Part shown: piece after piece, positions 19,376 to 28,076 of the stretch
How the letters are laid out: every line of letters starts with the position of its first letter
Position numbering within the stretch: position 1 is the stretch's first letter
Origin: Colwellia sp.
GTDB taxonomy: Bacteria; Pseudomonadota; Gammaproteobacteria; Enterobacterales; Alteromonadaceae
Length of the DNA stretch: 64,000 nt
Assembly (NCBI RefSeq): GCF_013214175.1
Contig: NZ_JABSPA010000008.1
Span: 62,001-126,000 of the forward strand
Reading direction: 5' to 3'
Program-made: the position numbers and the translations under genes
The notes under the pieces: model-generated
Databases searched by the model: none
What the model was told of the DNA's origin: nothing
Seen by the model: the letters and a program-made list of their open reading frames with translations, nothing else

Positions 19376-19651
19376 TCAATCCTTGATATATTGCAATAAA
19401 ATGGCATCTTTGATACCAAGTTGTTGAATACTTTCCTTTAAGATGCTGGATTTTGATTGCCACTTAATTTCTTTACCCTGGGCAATGATGTAGGTAACAA
19501 CGGCAAGGATAAACTGCACTCCGATAGTATCAATCCGTGCTAAGTCACTATCATCAATGGATATCACATCTTGACCATCTATTATTGGTATGATTAGCGC
19601 TTGATACTCGTTCACCTGAGCAATCGTTAAGTCACTGGGGAATTTAATCAT
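19376..19651 (-). CDS. STAS-domain protein at the head of the chemosensory cluster
   Basis: 91 residues matching a short STAS domain. The loop IDTIGVQFI stands where anti-sigma antagonists carry a phosphorylatable Ser, but the position is DTIG rather than DSSG, so a classical phospho-switch is doubtful. It is the first gene before cheY (74 bp) and is probably co-transcribed with the che genes. It may be an adaptor of the array or a second partner-switch component. Its function is not known from sequence. Confidence 0.78.
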   Translation of the reverse strand: MIKFPSDLTIAQVNEYQALIIPIIDGQDVISIDDSDLARIDTIGVQFILAVVTYIIAQGKEIKWQSKSSILKESIQQLGIKDAILLQYIKD

Positions 19652-19839
19652 TTTTTAATATCCGTATTTTTATTATTTTGCTTTGTGCCTTAAAGCATAT
19701 GACAGATTTAACGGAATGCAAGAAAGTGTATTCAAAAAGAATGGAATGATGCAACACACTGAAATATAGATACTTTATATAGATTGAAAAATATACAGAT
19801 AAAGCTTTTAGACTACATTGCAGCTAGCATAAAATATTG

Positions 19840-19873
19840 AAAGTGCAAGGAAAAATACTTTCCCTTACACTTT
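19840..19873. other. Inverted repeat between the DnrP-like gene and the STAS/che genes
   Basis: AAAGTGCAAGG pairs with CCTTACACTTT (one mismatch) around an 11-base centre. It lies about 53 bp downstream of the DnrP-like stop on the minus strand and about 190 bp upstream of the STAS gene. It may end transcription of the NO genes or form a regulatory stem. It lacks a convincing U-tract. Confidence 0.4.
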
Positions 19874-19925
19874 ATAAGGAATTACCAGCGAGTAAATTGG
19901 CCTTGTACCTGCCAAATCAAGGGTA

Positions 19926-20126
19926 TTAACGTGGTAAATAGAAGACCATAACCAAGCAAAACAGCGCTATAAGCCAGAAAGCTTTAACAAAAAACCTGAC
20001 TTTACTATTTCTATCATTGGGATGTTTTTCGGGTAGCGCCATGCCGCAGTGTCGACATGGTTGTTTTTCATCATCACAGTTATTTTCTGTTTGGCAATAC
20101 AAACATGTTTTTGTTAATTGAGCCAT
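19926..20126 (-). CDS. dnrP: DnrP-like small zinc-ribbon membrane protein
   Basis: 66 residues. Two CxxC-type pairs (C8/C11 and C24/C27, the second in CRHCGMALP) form a zinc ribbon. A single hydrophobic helix (about 45-64) follows, and the protein ends YLPR. This matches the small DnrP proteins found next to denitrification genes in Pseudomonas, from memory of the family. Its role in NO metabolism is not defined. It lies 31 bp downstream of norD and is probably the last gene of the NO-related transcript. Confidence 0.78.
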   Translation of the reverse strand: MAQLTKTCLYCQTENNCDDEKQPCRHCGMALPEKHPNDRNSKVRFFVKAFWLIALFCLVMVFYLPR

Positions 20127-20157
20127 ATTTACCTCTTTTATATTTCACAGCTGATGG

Positions 20158-22014
20158 TTACTGTGAGGTGAGTTGGTGATATAACTGCGGCAAACGCAAT
20201 GGTAATTGCGCCGGTCGTAATATCTGGGTAAAACCATCATTGCCAAATAAGTAAGGTAAGTACTCTTGGGCATCGACATCTATGCTGATACAAAAAGGTT
20301 TAATACCTAAACGTTTGGCTTCATTTATCGCTTGATGAGTATCCTCAATGCCAAATCGTCCTTCATAGTGATCTATATCATTTGGCTTGCCATCGGTTAA
20401 TATCAGTAAAAGTTTATCTGTGGTCTTTTGCTCACTAATGACCTTAGTTGCTTGACGAATTGCCGCGCCCATTCGAGTATAAAATCCGGGGGTAATTGCT
20501 TGAATGCGCCCTCTGACCTGATCACTATAATTTTCATTAAAGTTTTTCAACATAGTAAAGCGAATATGGCTACGTTTTACCGAAGAAAAACCGTACATAG
20601 CAAAACGATCTCCGACTGACTGTAGTGCTTCGCCAAATAACAACAAACTTTCTTGCACTACGTCAATTACCCGATTGTCATTATCTAAGTGTGAATCAGT
20701 CGACATAGATAGGTCGGCTAATAATAGACAAGATAAATCGCGATTATTACCCCGATAAGATTTAAACAAACCCTTTTCGGCGGTTGCTGCGGTTTTACTT
20801 TCAATATGAAAATCAAGCCAAGCATTGAGATCAAGCTCTTCTCCTTGCGGCTGAGCTTTGAGCCAATATCTGACACTGCGTAATTGCTCAAATTGTGCTT
20901 GGATCATTTTGGCTGTTTTTTGTAGTTTAACGGGTAACTTCGCCGGCGCAGCGTCACGTGGCAGCATAGGTTGAAGTAAACAGCGATCAGCTTGTAAGGT
21001 TTGAGTTTTATAATTCCACTCAGGTAACTTTATTCCTTCACCCAGTGGAATATCATCTTGTGAGGCCGAGGGTAAATCTAAATCAATTTTTATTTGACCA
21101 CTTTTTTGATGCTCTTGCTTTTTGGTCAAGGTGATTTTATCTAGATCATCAATAGTACTTTGATAATCGTCTTCATCTTCATCAGTGTCATCCGTGCCAC
21201 GGTCCATTTTTGAAAATTCACTCCATGAGAACAAGCTTTCTAAACGAAAAATCATCATGCCGCCGCGACTATCCGGTTCATCGACCCGCTCTGCTTTTTT
21301 TCGTGCACTGCGGGATTTCTTTGCTATTTTTTTCTCTGATTCTTTATCTTCACTATCCGTTAATAATTCATCTTCATCAAGTTCCGCAGCAACTACATCA
21401 TCACTGTTCGCCGAAGGGTAAAGCCATAGGTAAACGGCCTTTGGAGCAAAGTTTACTACGGGAAAATCCGTTACCGAGCCTGGAGTAAATATGGCATCTC
21501 TTATGGCTTGTTCCATGATTCGTTCCACTTGTTGCATCTTTTCTAACGGCGGACGCATCGCTACAAAAGCTTTGGCTAAGCGGCAATATCGTTTATGTAA
21601 TGCGGGAAATTTCTCTAGTACCTCTACTACTAACGCTTGGTTATCTTTGGCCCAATGACGGAAATTACCATCATGATGTGCAGCCAAAACGGCTAACCAA
21701 ATATAGAGATCATAATTAAGGGTTTTGTCATTAAAGACGGCTAAAGATTCAGGCAAACGTAAACTCTCTTCATCTTGCCAAGCGAGGCTTACCAGTTGAT
21801 TGTCGCCAGATATTTTTTGCAAGAAGCTTTTACGGGTAAGATATTCACGCCCTGTTGCTGCTTCCACGCGTTTAACAACATCACCACCTAAGGCTCTAAA
21901 AACCATAGCAACGGATTTACTTACTTGATCAAAATAGACACGCTCGTCGTCAAACTCAGGGTTTGCTTTACGGGTAATATATTTGTGCCAAAGTCCACCA
22001 ACCCACTCTTCCAT
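20158..22014 (-). CDS. norD: Nitric oxide reductase activation protein NorD
   Basis: 618 residues, the usual NorD size. The C-terminal von Willebrand factor A domain has the metal-site motif DLSMSTD at about 431-437, followed by ILTDGKPND. A charged central region (about 210-300), rich in Asp, Glu and Lys, precedes it. NorD works with the MoxR-type ATPase NorQ to assemble or activate the NorCB nitric oxide reductase. norQ is in the same cluster, but norCB is not in this window. Confidence 0.93.
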   Translation of the reverse strand: MEEWVGGLWHKYITRKANPEFDDERVYFDQVSKSVAMVFRALGGDVVKRVEAATGREYLTRKSFLQKISGDNQLVSLAWQDEESLRLPESLAVFNDKTLNYDLYIWLAVLAAHHDGNFRHWAKDNQALVVEVLEKFPALHKRYCRLAKAFVAMRPPLEKMQQVERIMEQAIRDAIFTPGSVTDFPVVNFAPKAVYLWLYPSANSDDVVAAELDEDELLTDSEDKESEKKIAKKSRSARKKAERVDEPDSRGGMMIFRLESLFSWSEFSKMDRGTDDTDEDEDDYQSTIDDLDKITLTKKQEHQKSGQIKIDLDLPSASQDDIPLGEGIKLPEWNYKTQTLQADRCLLQPMLPRDAAPAKLPVKLQKTAKMIQAQFEQLRSVRYWLKAQPQGEELDLNAWLDFHIESKTAATAEKGLFKSYRGNNRDLSCLLLADLSMSTDSHLDNDNRVIDVVQESLLLFGEALQSVGDRFAMYGFSSVKRSHIRFTMLKNFNENYSDQVRGRIQAITPGFYTRMGAAIRQATKVISEQKTTDKLLLILTDGKPNDIDHYEGRFGIEDTHQAINEAKRLGIKPFCISIDVDAQEYLPYLFGNDGFTQILRPAQLPLRLPQLYHQLTSQ

Positions 22015-22194
22015 AACCTTAATTCTTTCATTCAGTTAAATAATAGTAAGATTGTATCAACAAAATTTTCACTTGCTGTGATGTGGGTCAACAGAAGGTT
22101 ATTTCACTTGCAATAGCTTGTTCATTACGAGTGAAATTAAGCCCGAAAGAGGGGAAATAGCCATAGTAGGAGTATTTATTAAACCTAGCTGAGG

Positions 22195-22620
22195 TTATTT
22201 AGGTTTAGGAAAATTTAAAATAGGGTCGTTATTAAAACGTGGTTTACATTCAGTAGGCAATTTTTTAACCAAGACTCGACGAAAAGATTCATCAAGGGTC
22301 AGCCACTGATTAACCAATTCGGGATGGGTATTGGTTTCTCTAAAAGTATCTAAAAGTAGTTGTCTTCTAACATCAAATAACTCGTCCGGAATAAACATAT
22401 GTTTATGCGCTATTGGCGGCGCTTTGCCTATGTAGTGATTTTCGCCGCCCAAGACTTTTTGCATAAAATCAACTTGCTGGTCTTCAATATGCTGCTGTGA
22501 AATATTAAGAAAATACTGCTTTAACCATGGGTGTTGATAAACTTTATCGTAAAAAACTTTGTTAATAGTAATTAAACTAGCGCGCCCGCCTATTCGGTTA
22601 AAGTTTTCACTTCTGGTCAT
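22195..22620 (-). CDS. Truncated haemoglobin-like protein in the NO gene cluster
   Basis: About 141 residues. The FNRIGGRASL start helix, the VYQHPWLKQYF segment and YIGKAPPIAHKHMFI (with a likely proximal His) are typical of group 1-like truncated globins, and the C-terminal extension is rich in Pro and Lys. Such globins bind O2 and NO and can oxidise NO to nitrate. A start 24 bases further upstream (22644) is possible. However, the ATG at 22620 has a strong AGGGG ribosome binding site 11 bases before it, while the upstream one has none. Its place between norF and norD supports a role in NO handling. Confidence 0.8.
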   Translation of the reverse strand: MTRSENFNRIGGRASLITINKVFYDKVYQHPWLKQYFLNISQQHIEDQQVDFMQKVLGGENHYIGKAPPIAHKHMFIPDELFDVRRQLLLDTFRETNTHPELVNQWLTLDESFRRVLVKKLPTECKPRFNNDPILNFPKPK

Positions 22621-22727
22621 TGCACAATGCGCCCCTATAGCCATTAGAAGAATAAATAGTTAACTAAATTATTACTAAACATTAGCTAAATTGTAGCCAA
22701 ACTATAGGGTAAAAAAGCTAACATGGA

Positions 22728-23147
22728 TTAAAATATAGGCAGTTTATTTGCCATTGCTCTCGCTAAATTAAACATACCAAGCAAGACAAAACCTGCATGC
22801 AAAGTAACAAAATACACTAAGCCAACCATAATAGAGGTTTGCAGCTCCGCTGAGAAATAAATGACCAATGAAGGTATAACTGCCAGTAACAGGCCCGCTA
22901 ACACCGACAATTGTATACTGCGTATCAAATGAATTTTAGCTATACCTAGATTTCTCAGCCACACCTCATTATTACCGCTACTATTTTTAGCATGTTCGCC
23001 ATTAATTTTTTTTTGCTGCTTAAATTGCTTAAAGTAATAAAGTAATACTAAGAAAAAAACGCCAGGCAGCAGAAGTAAATTTGCTAGGTATAAAGATTGA
23101 TAAATTACCGCAAACTTACCGCTTGGGCTAGGGCTTCGATTAATCAC
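22728..23147 (-). CDS. Small integral membrane protein of the NO cluster, unknown function
   Basis: 139 residues with three hydrophobic helices (about 18-40, 76-98 and 103-130). A basic loop sits between the first two, containing FKQFKQQKK. No motif that I recognise and no obvious metal-ligand set apart from scattered His (for example in LHAGF). It lies 95 bp after norF and about 107 bp before the globin gene, on the same strand, so a role in NO reductase assembly or haem/copper supply is possible but unproven. Confidence 0.7.
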   Translation of the reverse strand: MINRSPSPSGKFAVIYQSLYLANLLLLPGVFFLVLLYYFKQFKQQKKINGEHAKNSSGNNEVWLRNLGIAKIHLIRSIQLSVLAGLLLAVIPSLVIYFSAELQTSIMVGLVYFVTLHAGFVLLGMFNLARAMANKLPIF

Positions 23148-23242
23148 ACTTCTCTCCTTGATTTTATTTTTAATGACTAAGCTATTTTTAATGACTAGAA
23201 TTTTTTAAATATTGTCTGTTAGTTGTTTTGGCATTACCAATA

Positions 23243-23572
23243 TTAAACTAAATAAATAACGGCAATAATGAATGGTATCAAGATAATGTAACTTAATAAC
23301 AGCCAACGCCACAATTTAGGTGCATGATGAAGCTCCATAAAGACATCAACAATTTGTTGGCCTTTAATCACCACGATGCTTAGCGCGCTCACGATATATA
23401 GACTTCGATTATCAATAAAACTTGCTAATAAAACCGCAACTATGGTTAAGGCAATCAGTAATAACCAACTGAGGGTAGCAAGGTTCTTTGTTTTGAAGTC
23501 TTGTATTGATTTATCTTTATTCACTTGAGAGAAAACTCCATTCGAACTATATACACTATGGTTAAATAACAT
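23243..23572 (-). CDS. norF: NorF-like subunit (cytochrome oxidase subunit IV family)
   Basis: 109 residues with three hydrophobic helices (about 33-52, 55-75 and 88-108). The motif GQQIVDVFMELHHAP between helices 2 and 3 resembles the NorF/COX IV-like family. The reading frame is open upstream into norE, but translation most likely begins at the ATG at 23572, overlapping the end of norE by 11 bases. NorE and NorF are small membrane partners that support NO reductase activity. Confidence 0.78.
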   Translation of the reverse strand: MLFNHSVYSSNGVFSQVNKDKSIQDFKTKNLATLSWLLLIALTIVAVLLASFIDNRSLYIVSALSIVVIKGQQIVDVFMELHHAPKLWRWLLLSYIILIPFIIAVIYLV

Positions 23573-24146
23573 AAATAAGTGGAAACAAGATAATCCATAA
23601 TAAGTCCACCATATGCCAATAACTGGCGCCGGCTTCAAAGCCTGAAAGATTATGAGTTTGAGTTTGTTCATGCCAAACACTATGGGCAATGATAGCGAGG
23701 ATAACCATACCCAATAACACATGCATTAAATGAAAAGCGGTGATTAAAAAATATAAAGTAAAAAAAGTATTGGTTTCAATAGTTATACCGAGTTCAAATA
23801 ACGAAAGGTACTCCCAAACTTTGACCGTAATGTAAATTACAGCAAAAGCTTTAGCGGTAAATAATAAGTACACCGCCTGCTTTGACTGAGCCTTGTACAT
23901 AGCCCTTAATGCTAAGGCAACAAAAAAGCTACTGGTAATTAGCGCTATGGTATTGATCAAGCCAAAGCTTTGATGTAATTGTGCCTTACCCTCAGTAAAC
24001 ATTGCCGGATATTGCTGTTCGCTGATGGCAAAGCCAATAAAGAAAATGGCAAAGACGGTAAGCTCTGCCAAGATAAAAAACCACATGGCTAAATCACCCG
24101 GTAGTTTTTTATTTTCTTGTGCTGCTGTAAATGATGCATTTGTCAT
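23562..24146 (-). CDS. norE: NorE, cytochrome c oxidase subunit III family protein
   Basis: 194 residues with five hydrophobic helices. It has the COX3 family features PGDLAMWFFILAELTVF, then FHLMHVLLGM and the end YWHMVDLLWIILFPLIY. The length is typical for NorE, which lacks the two N-terminal helices of oxidase subunit III. It follows norQ by 71 bp and overlaps norF. It supports full NO reductase function but is not itself catalytic. Confidence 0.9.
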   Translation of the reverse strand: MTNASFTAAQENKKLPGDLAMWFFILAELTVFAIFFIGFAISEQQYPAMFTEGKAQLHQSFGLINTIALITSSFFVALALRAMYKAQSKQAVYLLFTAKAFAVIYITVKVWEYLSLFELGITIETNTFFTLYFLITAFHLMHVLLGMVILAIIAHSVWHEQTQTHNLSGFEAGASYWHMVDLLWIILFPLIYVI

Positions 24147-24217
24147 AAAAATTAAACGATAACTTATGGATAACTGATTGAGAATTTATTGATAGCTTAT
24201 TGAGAGCTTATTGATAA

Positions 24218-25000
24218 CTAGTCGAAGTAGATTCTGGCAACGTCCATTAAAGCTCGCACTGTTTGTGGATCATCCGTCAATGGCTCAGCTAAACAGCAAC
24301 GGCACACTTCTAATGGATCCATACCAGAGCTGATCATTCGGGCAGCGTAAATTAATAAACGGGTTGAAGCGACTTCATCTAAATCATTTTGTTCTAACCG
24401 ACGTAACGCGCCCGCAAGCTCAACAAGTTTAAAGGCTAAATGAGGGTCAGCGTCGGCTTCTTTAATAAGTATTTGTTGCTCAAGTTCAGCACAGGGGTAT
24501 TCAAAGCGTAAAGCGACAAAACGTTGCCGAGTACTGGCTTTCATGCCTTTTAGTAGGTTTTGATAACCTGGGTTATAAGAAACCACCAACATAAAGCCAG
24601 GCGCTGCTTCAAGTATTTCACCGGTACGCTCTAAGGGCAGTATACGGCGGTCATCCGCTAAAGGGTGTAATACCACTGTGGTATCTTTACGTGCCTCGAC
24701 TACTTCATCTAAATAACAAATACCTCCTTCTCTCACCGCTCGGGTAAGTGGTCCATCTTGCCAATAAGTACCGTTAGGACCAATTAAATGCCGTCCCACT
24801 AGATCTGCAGCAGTTAAATCATCATGACAAGCTACCGTATATAAAGGTTTATTAAGTTTTTGTGCCATATGCGCAACAAAACGTGTTTTACCACACCCTG
24901 TTGGCCCTTTTATCAATACGGGCAGCTGATGTTCAAAGGCATAATTAAACAATGACACTTCATTGTTTTGTTCTTGGTAAAATAACTTGTCAGTTGTCAT
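24218..25000 (-). CDS. norQ: MoxR-type AAA ATPase NorQ
   Basis: 260 residues. Walker A GPTGCGKT (about 33-40), Walker B ICYLDEVVE (about 94-102) and sensor motif VVSYNPGY are all present. It belongs to the CbbQ/NorQ family that partners with VWA proteins (here NorD) to insert metal or remodel the NorB subunit. It is the first gene of the cluster, 83 bp downstream (in transcription direction) of a perfect FNR/DNR-type palindrome. Confidence 0.93.
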   Translation of the reverse strand: MTTDKLFYQEQNNEVSLFNYAFEHQLPVLIKGPTGCGKTRFVAHMAQKLNKPLYTVACHDDLTAADLVGRHLIGPNGTYWQDGPLTRAVREGGICYLDEVVEARKDTTVVLHPLADDRRILPLERTGEILEAAPGFMLVVSYNPGYQNLLKGMKASTRQRFVALRFEYPCAELEQQILIKEADADPHLAFKLVELAGALRRLEQNDLDEVASTRLLIYAARMISSGMDPLEVCRCCLAEPLTDDPQTVRALMDVARIYFD

Positions 25001-25080
25001 GGGAAATACTATCTAGGGTAATTAAACTTAACGCTAAACTACTCTGCTCCCTTTAAAAGTACAATTAGACAACGCCGGTT

Positions 25081-25098
25081 CATTGATAAGGATCAATG
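25081..25098. promoter_or_regulatory. FNR/DNR-type operator upstream of norQ
   Basis: The palindrome CATTGAT-AAGG-ATCAATG contains the exact consensus TTGAT-N4-ATCAA at 25083-25096, as bound by CRP/FNR-family regulators FNR, DNR and NNR. It lies 83 bp before the norQ start and 154 bp before yciB on the other strand. Low oxygen or NO would then induce the nor accessory genes. Which family member binds cannot be decided from the site. Confidence 0.82.
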
Positions 25099-25251
25099 AC
25101 TAAGGCGAAATAAAGGTTTTATTGTTTAATGATATGTAAATATAAGCTTGGCTATTAAACTCGCATTCGTTAAAATTGGCTTATTGCTAACAGACGATTA
25201 TTAATATCGCTCTATTTGCTCCCTTAATGTCACTTTTAACAATGGTTTTAT

Positions 25252-25818
25252 ATGCAACTATTTCTTGAATACTTCCCACTGATTATCTTTTTCATTGTAA
25301 ATTCAATCGCCGGGATTTACTGGGCTACGGGTAGCTTAATTGTCGCCGCTTGTTTGCAAATTATTTACTATAAAGTTAAGAAAGAAAAAATCCCCGCTAA
25401 ACAATGGATAATCTTTGGTTTGGTGGTGGTTTTTGGTGGTCTTACTATTTATTTACAAAATGATGCCTTTCTCAAATGGAAAGTAACCATTATTAATACT
25501 TTTTTCGCCGCGGCATTATTAGTGAGTGATATTATTTTCAAAAAGAATATCATTAAACAGTTTTTAGGTGAGTCTTTATCACTACCAAAAAACATTTGGA
25601 CAAGATTAAACTTTGCTTGGGCAATGTTCTTCCTATTTTGTGCTGGATTAAATTATTACGTAGCGTTTAATTTCGACCTTGATACTTGGGTAAACTTTAA
25701 GGTATTTGGCTTAACCGGCTTAATGTTTGTTTTCTCTATTACTTCTATTTTATTACTGTATAAGTATTTACCTATTGAAGAAGATGAAAACGATAAAGTT
25801 ACCGATGATAAAAAGTAG
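25252..25818 (+). CDS. yciB: Inner membrane septation protein YciB (IspA/IspZ family)
   Basis: 188 residues, five hydrophobic helices, starting QLFLEYFPLIIFFIVN as usual for the family. It includes the NFAWAMFFLFCAGLNYYVAF segment and ends in a charged tail. YciB proteins affect cell envelope synthesis and division. yciI follows 67 bp downstream, the common gammaproteobacterial order. Confidence 0.94.
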   Translation: MQLFLEYFPLIIFFIVNSIAGIYWATGSLIVAACLQIIYYKVKKEKIPAKQWIIFGLVVVFGGLTIYLQNDAFLKWKVTIINTFFAAALLVSDIIFKKNIIKQFLGESLSLPKNIWTRLNFAWAMFFLFCAGLNYYVAFNFDLDTWVNFKVFGLTGLMFVFSITSILLLYKYLPIEEDENDKVTDDKK

Positions 25819-25885
25819 TCACTCTAATTAAGCTACTGCCCTAATAACAAATTAACTCAAGCAATTATTTAAAGGAATACCCGCC

Positions 25886-26188
25886 ATGTTTTATCTTATA
25901 TACAGTGAAGATGTTGAAAACTCACTTAGCTTACGCCTATCGGTACGCGATAAACATATTGAGCGTTTAAAAGATTTACAAGCACAGGGGAAATTATTAT
26001 TAGCGGGTCCATGCCCAGCTATTGATAGTGAAGACCCAGGTGAAGCCGGCTTTACCGGTTCATTAATCGTTGCTGAATTTGATAGTTTAACTGCCGCACA
26101 AACATGGGCGGATCAAGACCCTTATATCAGCGCTGGTGTTTATAAAAAAGTCACCGTTAAACCTTATAAAAAAGTATTACCCGCATAA
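25886..26188 (+). CDS. yciI: YciI family protein
   Basis: 100 residues, a single YCII domain of the ferredoxin-like fold. It has the conserved His H24 in VRDKHIERL, the acidic D in AEFDS and the [13 protein letters not shown] segment. The biochemical role is not settled, though relatives have lyase- or dehydrochlorinase-like activity. It pairs with yciB. An AAAGGA ribosome binding site precedes the ATG. Confidence 0.94.
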   Translation: MFYLIYSEDVENSLSLRLSVRDKHIERLKDLQAQGKLLLAGPCPAIDSEDPGEAGFTGSLIVAEFDSLTAAQTWADQDPYISAGVYKKVTVKPYKKVLPA

Positions 26189-26302
26189 TTATTTGATAAA
26201 AAAAAAGATTATCAACTAAACTTAGCGCTAAAGATTACTAGCTAGTTTACCTGCTATTTAGCGCACTTTGTACTTGTCACTATTAGAGTTTGTAACCGAA
26301 AA

Positions 26303-26734
26303 ATGATCTATAAGAAAACACTACTAACCTTATCACTTTTATATCCTTTATTGATGATGAGCCCTGCTAACGCGGCAAAAGATATTGCCTCATGTCAAAA
26401 ACAAACCGCTGAGGAAATATCCTCTGCGGCTATGTCTCGGTGTTTAGATAGCGTTATTTCATATGTGGATAGGGAATTACAAACTTGGGTTAACTTACAT
26501 ACTTTTAATTTAGAAGAAAAAGCCTTAGTTAATGGCCGATATTCTGCCTTAAGAATGTTTAAGCGTTCACAAAGTAATTTTATTACTTATAGAGAAAATG
26601 ATTGTCGCTGGCAATATCTAGCAATATCGCCAGAAAGAGGCGCTGATGTCGCCTATAAAACTTGTTATGTGTTATTAAGCCAAAGTCGGATAACTGCGCT
26701 TAGTAAAATTAAAACCACTAACACTGCGTCATAA
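26303..26734 (+). CDS. Secreted LprI-like (DUF1311) protein
   Basis: 143 residues. A signal peptide (about 1-24, ending ANAA) is followed by a helical Cys-containing domain. It has DIASCQKQ, a central region with an FKRSQSNFITYRENDCRW segment and a final ACYVLL-like CYVLLSQSRI helix, as in the lysozyme-inhibitor LprI N-terminal/DUF1311 family. Periplasmic location is expected. The function is a family inference only. Confidence 0.72.
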   Translation: MIYKKTLLTLSLLYPLLMMSPANAAKDIASCQKQTAEEISSAAMSRCLDSVISYVDRELQTWVNLHTFNLEEKALVNGRYSALRMFKRSQSNFITYRENDCRWQYLAISPERGADVAYKTCYVLLSQSRITALSKIKTTNTAS

Positions 26735-26764
26735 GCCTTACTTTACCGAACTTCTTTATGCTTA

Positions 26765-26800
26765 TTTAGCATGTTAATTAATTCAAATTAACATGCTAAA
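26765..26800. terminator. Bidirectional hairpin between convergent genes
   Basis: A perfect 15-bp inverted repeat, TTTAGCATGTTAATT against AATTAACATGCTAAA with a 6-base loop, between the convergent LprI-like and AI-2E permease genes. U-tracts are weak on both sides. Confidence 0.65.
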
Positions 26801-26823
26801 ACTTACACTAGCTAAGTTTAATC

Positions 26824-27888
26824 CTAGCTAAGCAGTGCTTGTTCAGTTTTATCATCTAATTCATCTTCATCACTTAGCATCACAGCTAACCAACGACCCT
26901 CAGGTGAGCTTTCCAAGCCTATCTTTAATATCATGGTCAGTGGCACACTTAATAACATACCAACAGTGCCTAATAACCAGCCCCAAAATATCAGTGATAA
27001 AAACACCACTAACGTCGATAAACCTAAACCTTTACCTAGATATCTAGGTTCAATAATATTGCCCATCACCATATTAATGAAAACAAAGCCCAAACCTATT
27101 GCACCAGCGTCACCAATACCTAATTGTAGAATAGCTAAAGTCATCGGTGGTACTGAGGCGATAATAGAACCAATGTTAGGAATATAATTAAGTAAGAAGG
27201 CCAATACACCCCAGAGTAAAAAGAAGTCTAAACCAAAGGCCCATAACATCAGCGAAACAATACAACCGGTGGCAATGCTAACCAAGGTTTTAATGGCAAT
27301 ATAATGGTTTACTGAAGAGATAAATCGCTCAATTTGTTGCAAACGCATTTGTGGATCATCTAAAGCTAAATGCAGCTTATGCGGAAAAGATGATGATTCA
27401 AACAATATAAACACCACAGTTAAAACAATCAAAAATAGATTTGCCATCACCGAGCCAAAACTTGATAGCATTTCAGCCGCTAAGCCCATGGCTGCAGCGG
27501 GATCAAAGTACTCGGTTACGATAGAGGTAGAAAGTTGAATATCGTGTTTGGCAAAAAAGTCCGTTAACCAAACAAATTGTTGTTTGAGTTGCACTCGATA
27601 TTGAGGAATATACTGTGAAAGTTCATTTAACGAACTGCCCACTAAGCCCGTTAAAAAAACAGCCATAGTGACAATAACGGCGATAACAAAAATTATGGAG
27701 ATTGCTTTCGGTATTTTGAATTCACTGGCTTTTTTGATTAAGGGGTTACAGATGATAGCGATAAAGACTGACAGTAAAAACGGTACTAATATATTCGCTG
27801 CAGTTTTAATACCGGCAAAAATGATAAAAATAGCGGCTACCGTGACAAAGGCTTTTACGATAGAGCTATGATTTGAACTTGAAACCAT
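26824..27888 (-). CDS. AI-2E family transporter (PerM/YhhT-like permease)
   Basis: 354 residues. Multiple hydrophobic helices cluster at the N-terminus (about 10-75) and in the C-terminal half. The family signature appears in the stretch with LLNYIPNIGSIIASVPP (about 236-252) and VMGNIIEPRYLGKGLGLS. Members export small molecules or exchange ions; substrate assignment from sequence is unsafe. It ends in an acidic tail. It stands alone on the minus strand. Confidence 0.9.
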   Translation of the reverse strand: MVSSSNHSSIVKAFVTVAAIFIIFAGIKTAANILVPFLLSVFIAIICNPLIKKASEFKIPKAISIIFVIAVIVTMAVFLTGLVGSSLNELSQYIPQYRVQLKQQFVWLTDFFAKHDIQLSTSIVTEYFDPAAAMGLAAEMLSSFGSVMANLFLIVLTVVFILFESSSFPHKLHLALDDPQMRLQQIERFISSVNHYIAIKTLVSIATGCIVSLMLWAFGLDFFLLWGVLAFLLNYIPNIGSIIASVPPMTLAILQLGIGDAGAIGLGFVFINMVMGNIIEPRYLGKGLGLSTLVVFLSLIFWGWLLGTVGMLLSVPLTMILKIGLESSPEGRWLAVMLSDEDELDDKTEQALLS

Positions 27889-28038
27889 GAAAATTAATCC
27901 TTATATTTTTATGATTTCAATATACCTTAAATACTTTAGTTACACTAGCTTAGCTATGTTTAAGCTCAAGTAATCAACTGGTTATTCTCCAGAGCCTGTA
28001 TGGTTAAAAATTATAACCGCTATAGCCTATGTGCGAGC

Positions 28039-28070
28039 ATAACGACCCAAGCGATAAGCAGGGTCGTTAT
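28039..28070. other. Hairpin downstream of ybbP
   Basis: ATAACGACCC pairs perfectly with GGGTCGTTAT across 12 bases, just after the ybbP stop on the minus strand. It probably protects or ends the ybbA-ybbP transcript. No U-tract follows. Confidence 0.5.
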
Positions 28071-28076
28071 CTGTGT

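Noticed and set aside
19376-19651. STAS gene before cheY considered as a second CrsA
   Set aside because: The loop is DTIG rather than DSSG, so the phospho-serine position is not convincing; left as an unassigned STAS protein.
22621-22644. Longer start for the truncated globin
   Set aside because: No ribosome binding site before it; the ATG at 22620 has AGGGG at suitable spacing and matches the globin start.
23573-23722. Upstream extension of the norF reading frame
   Set aside because: It runs inside norE in another frame and has no family similarity; the ATG at 23572 gives a normal NorF-sized protein.
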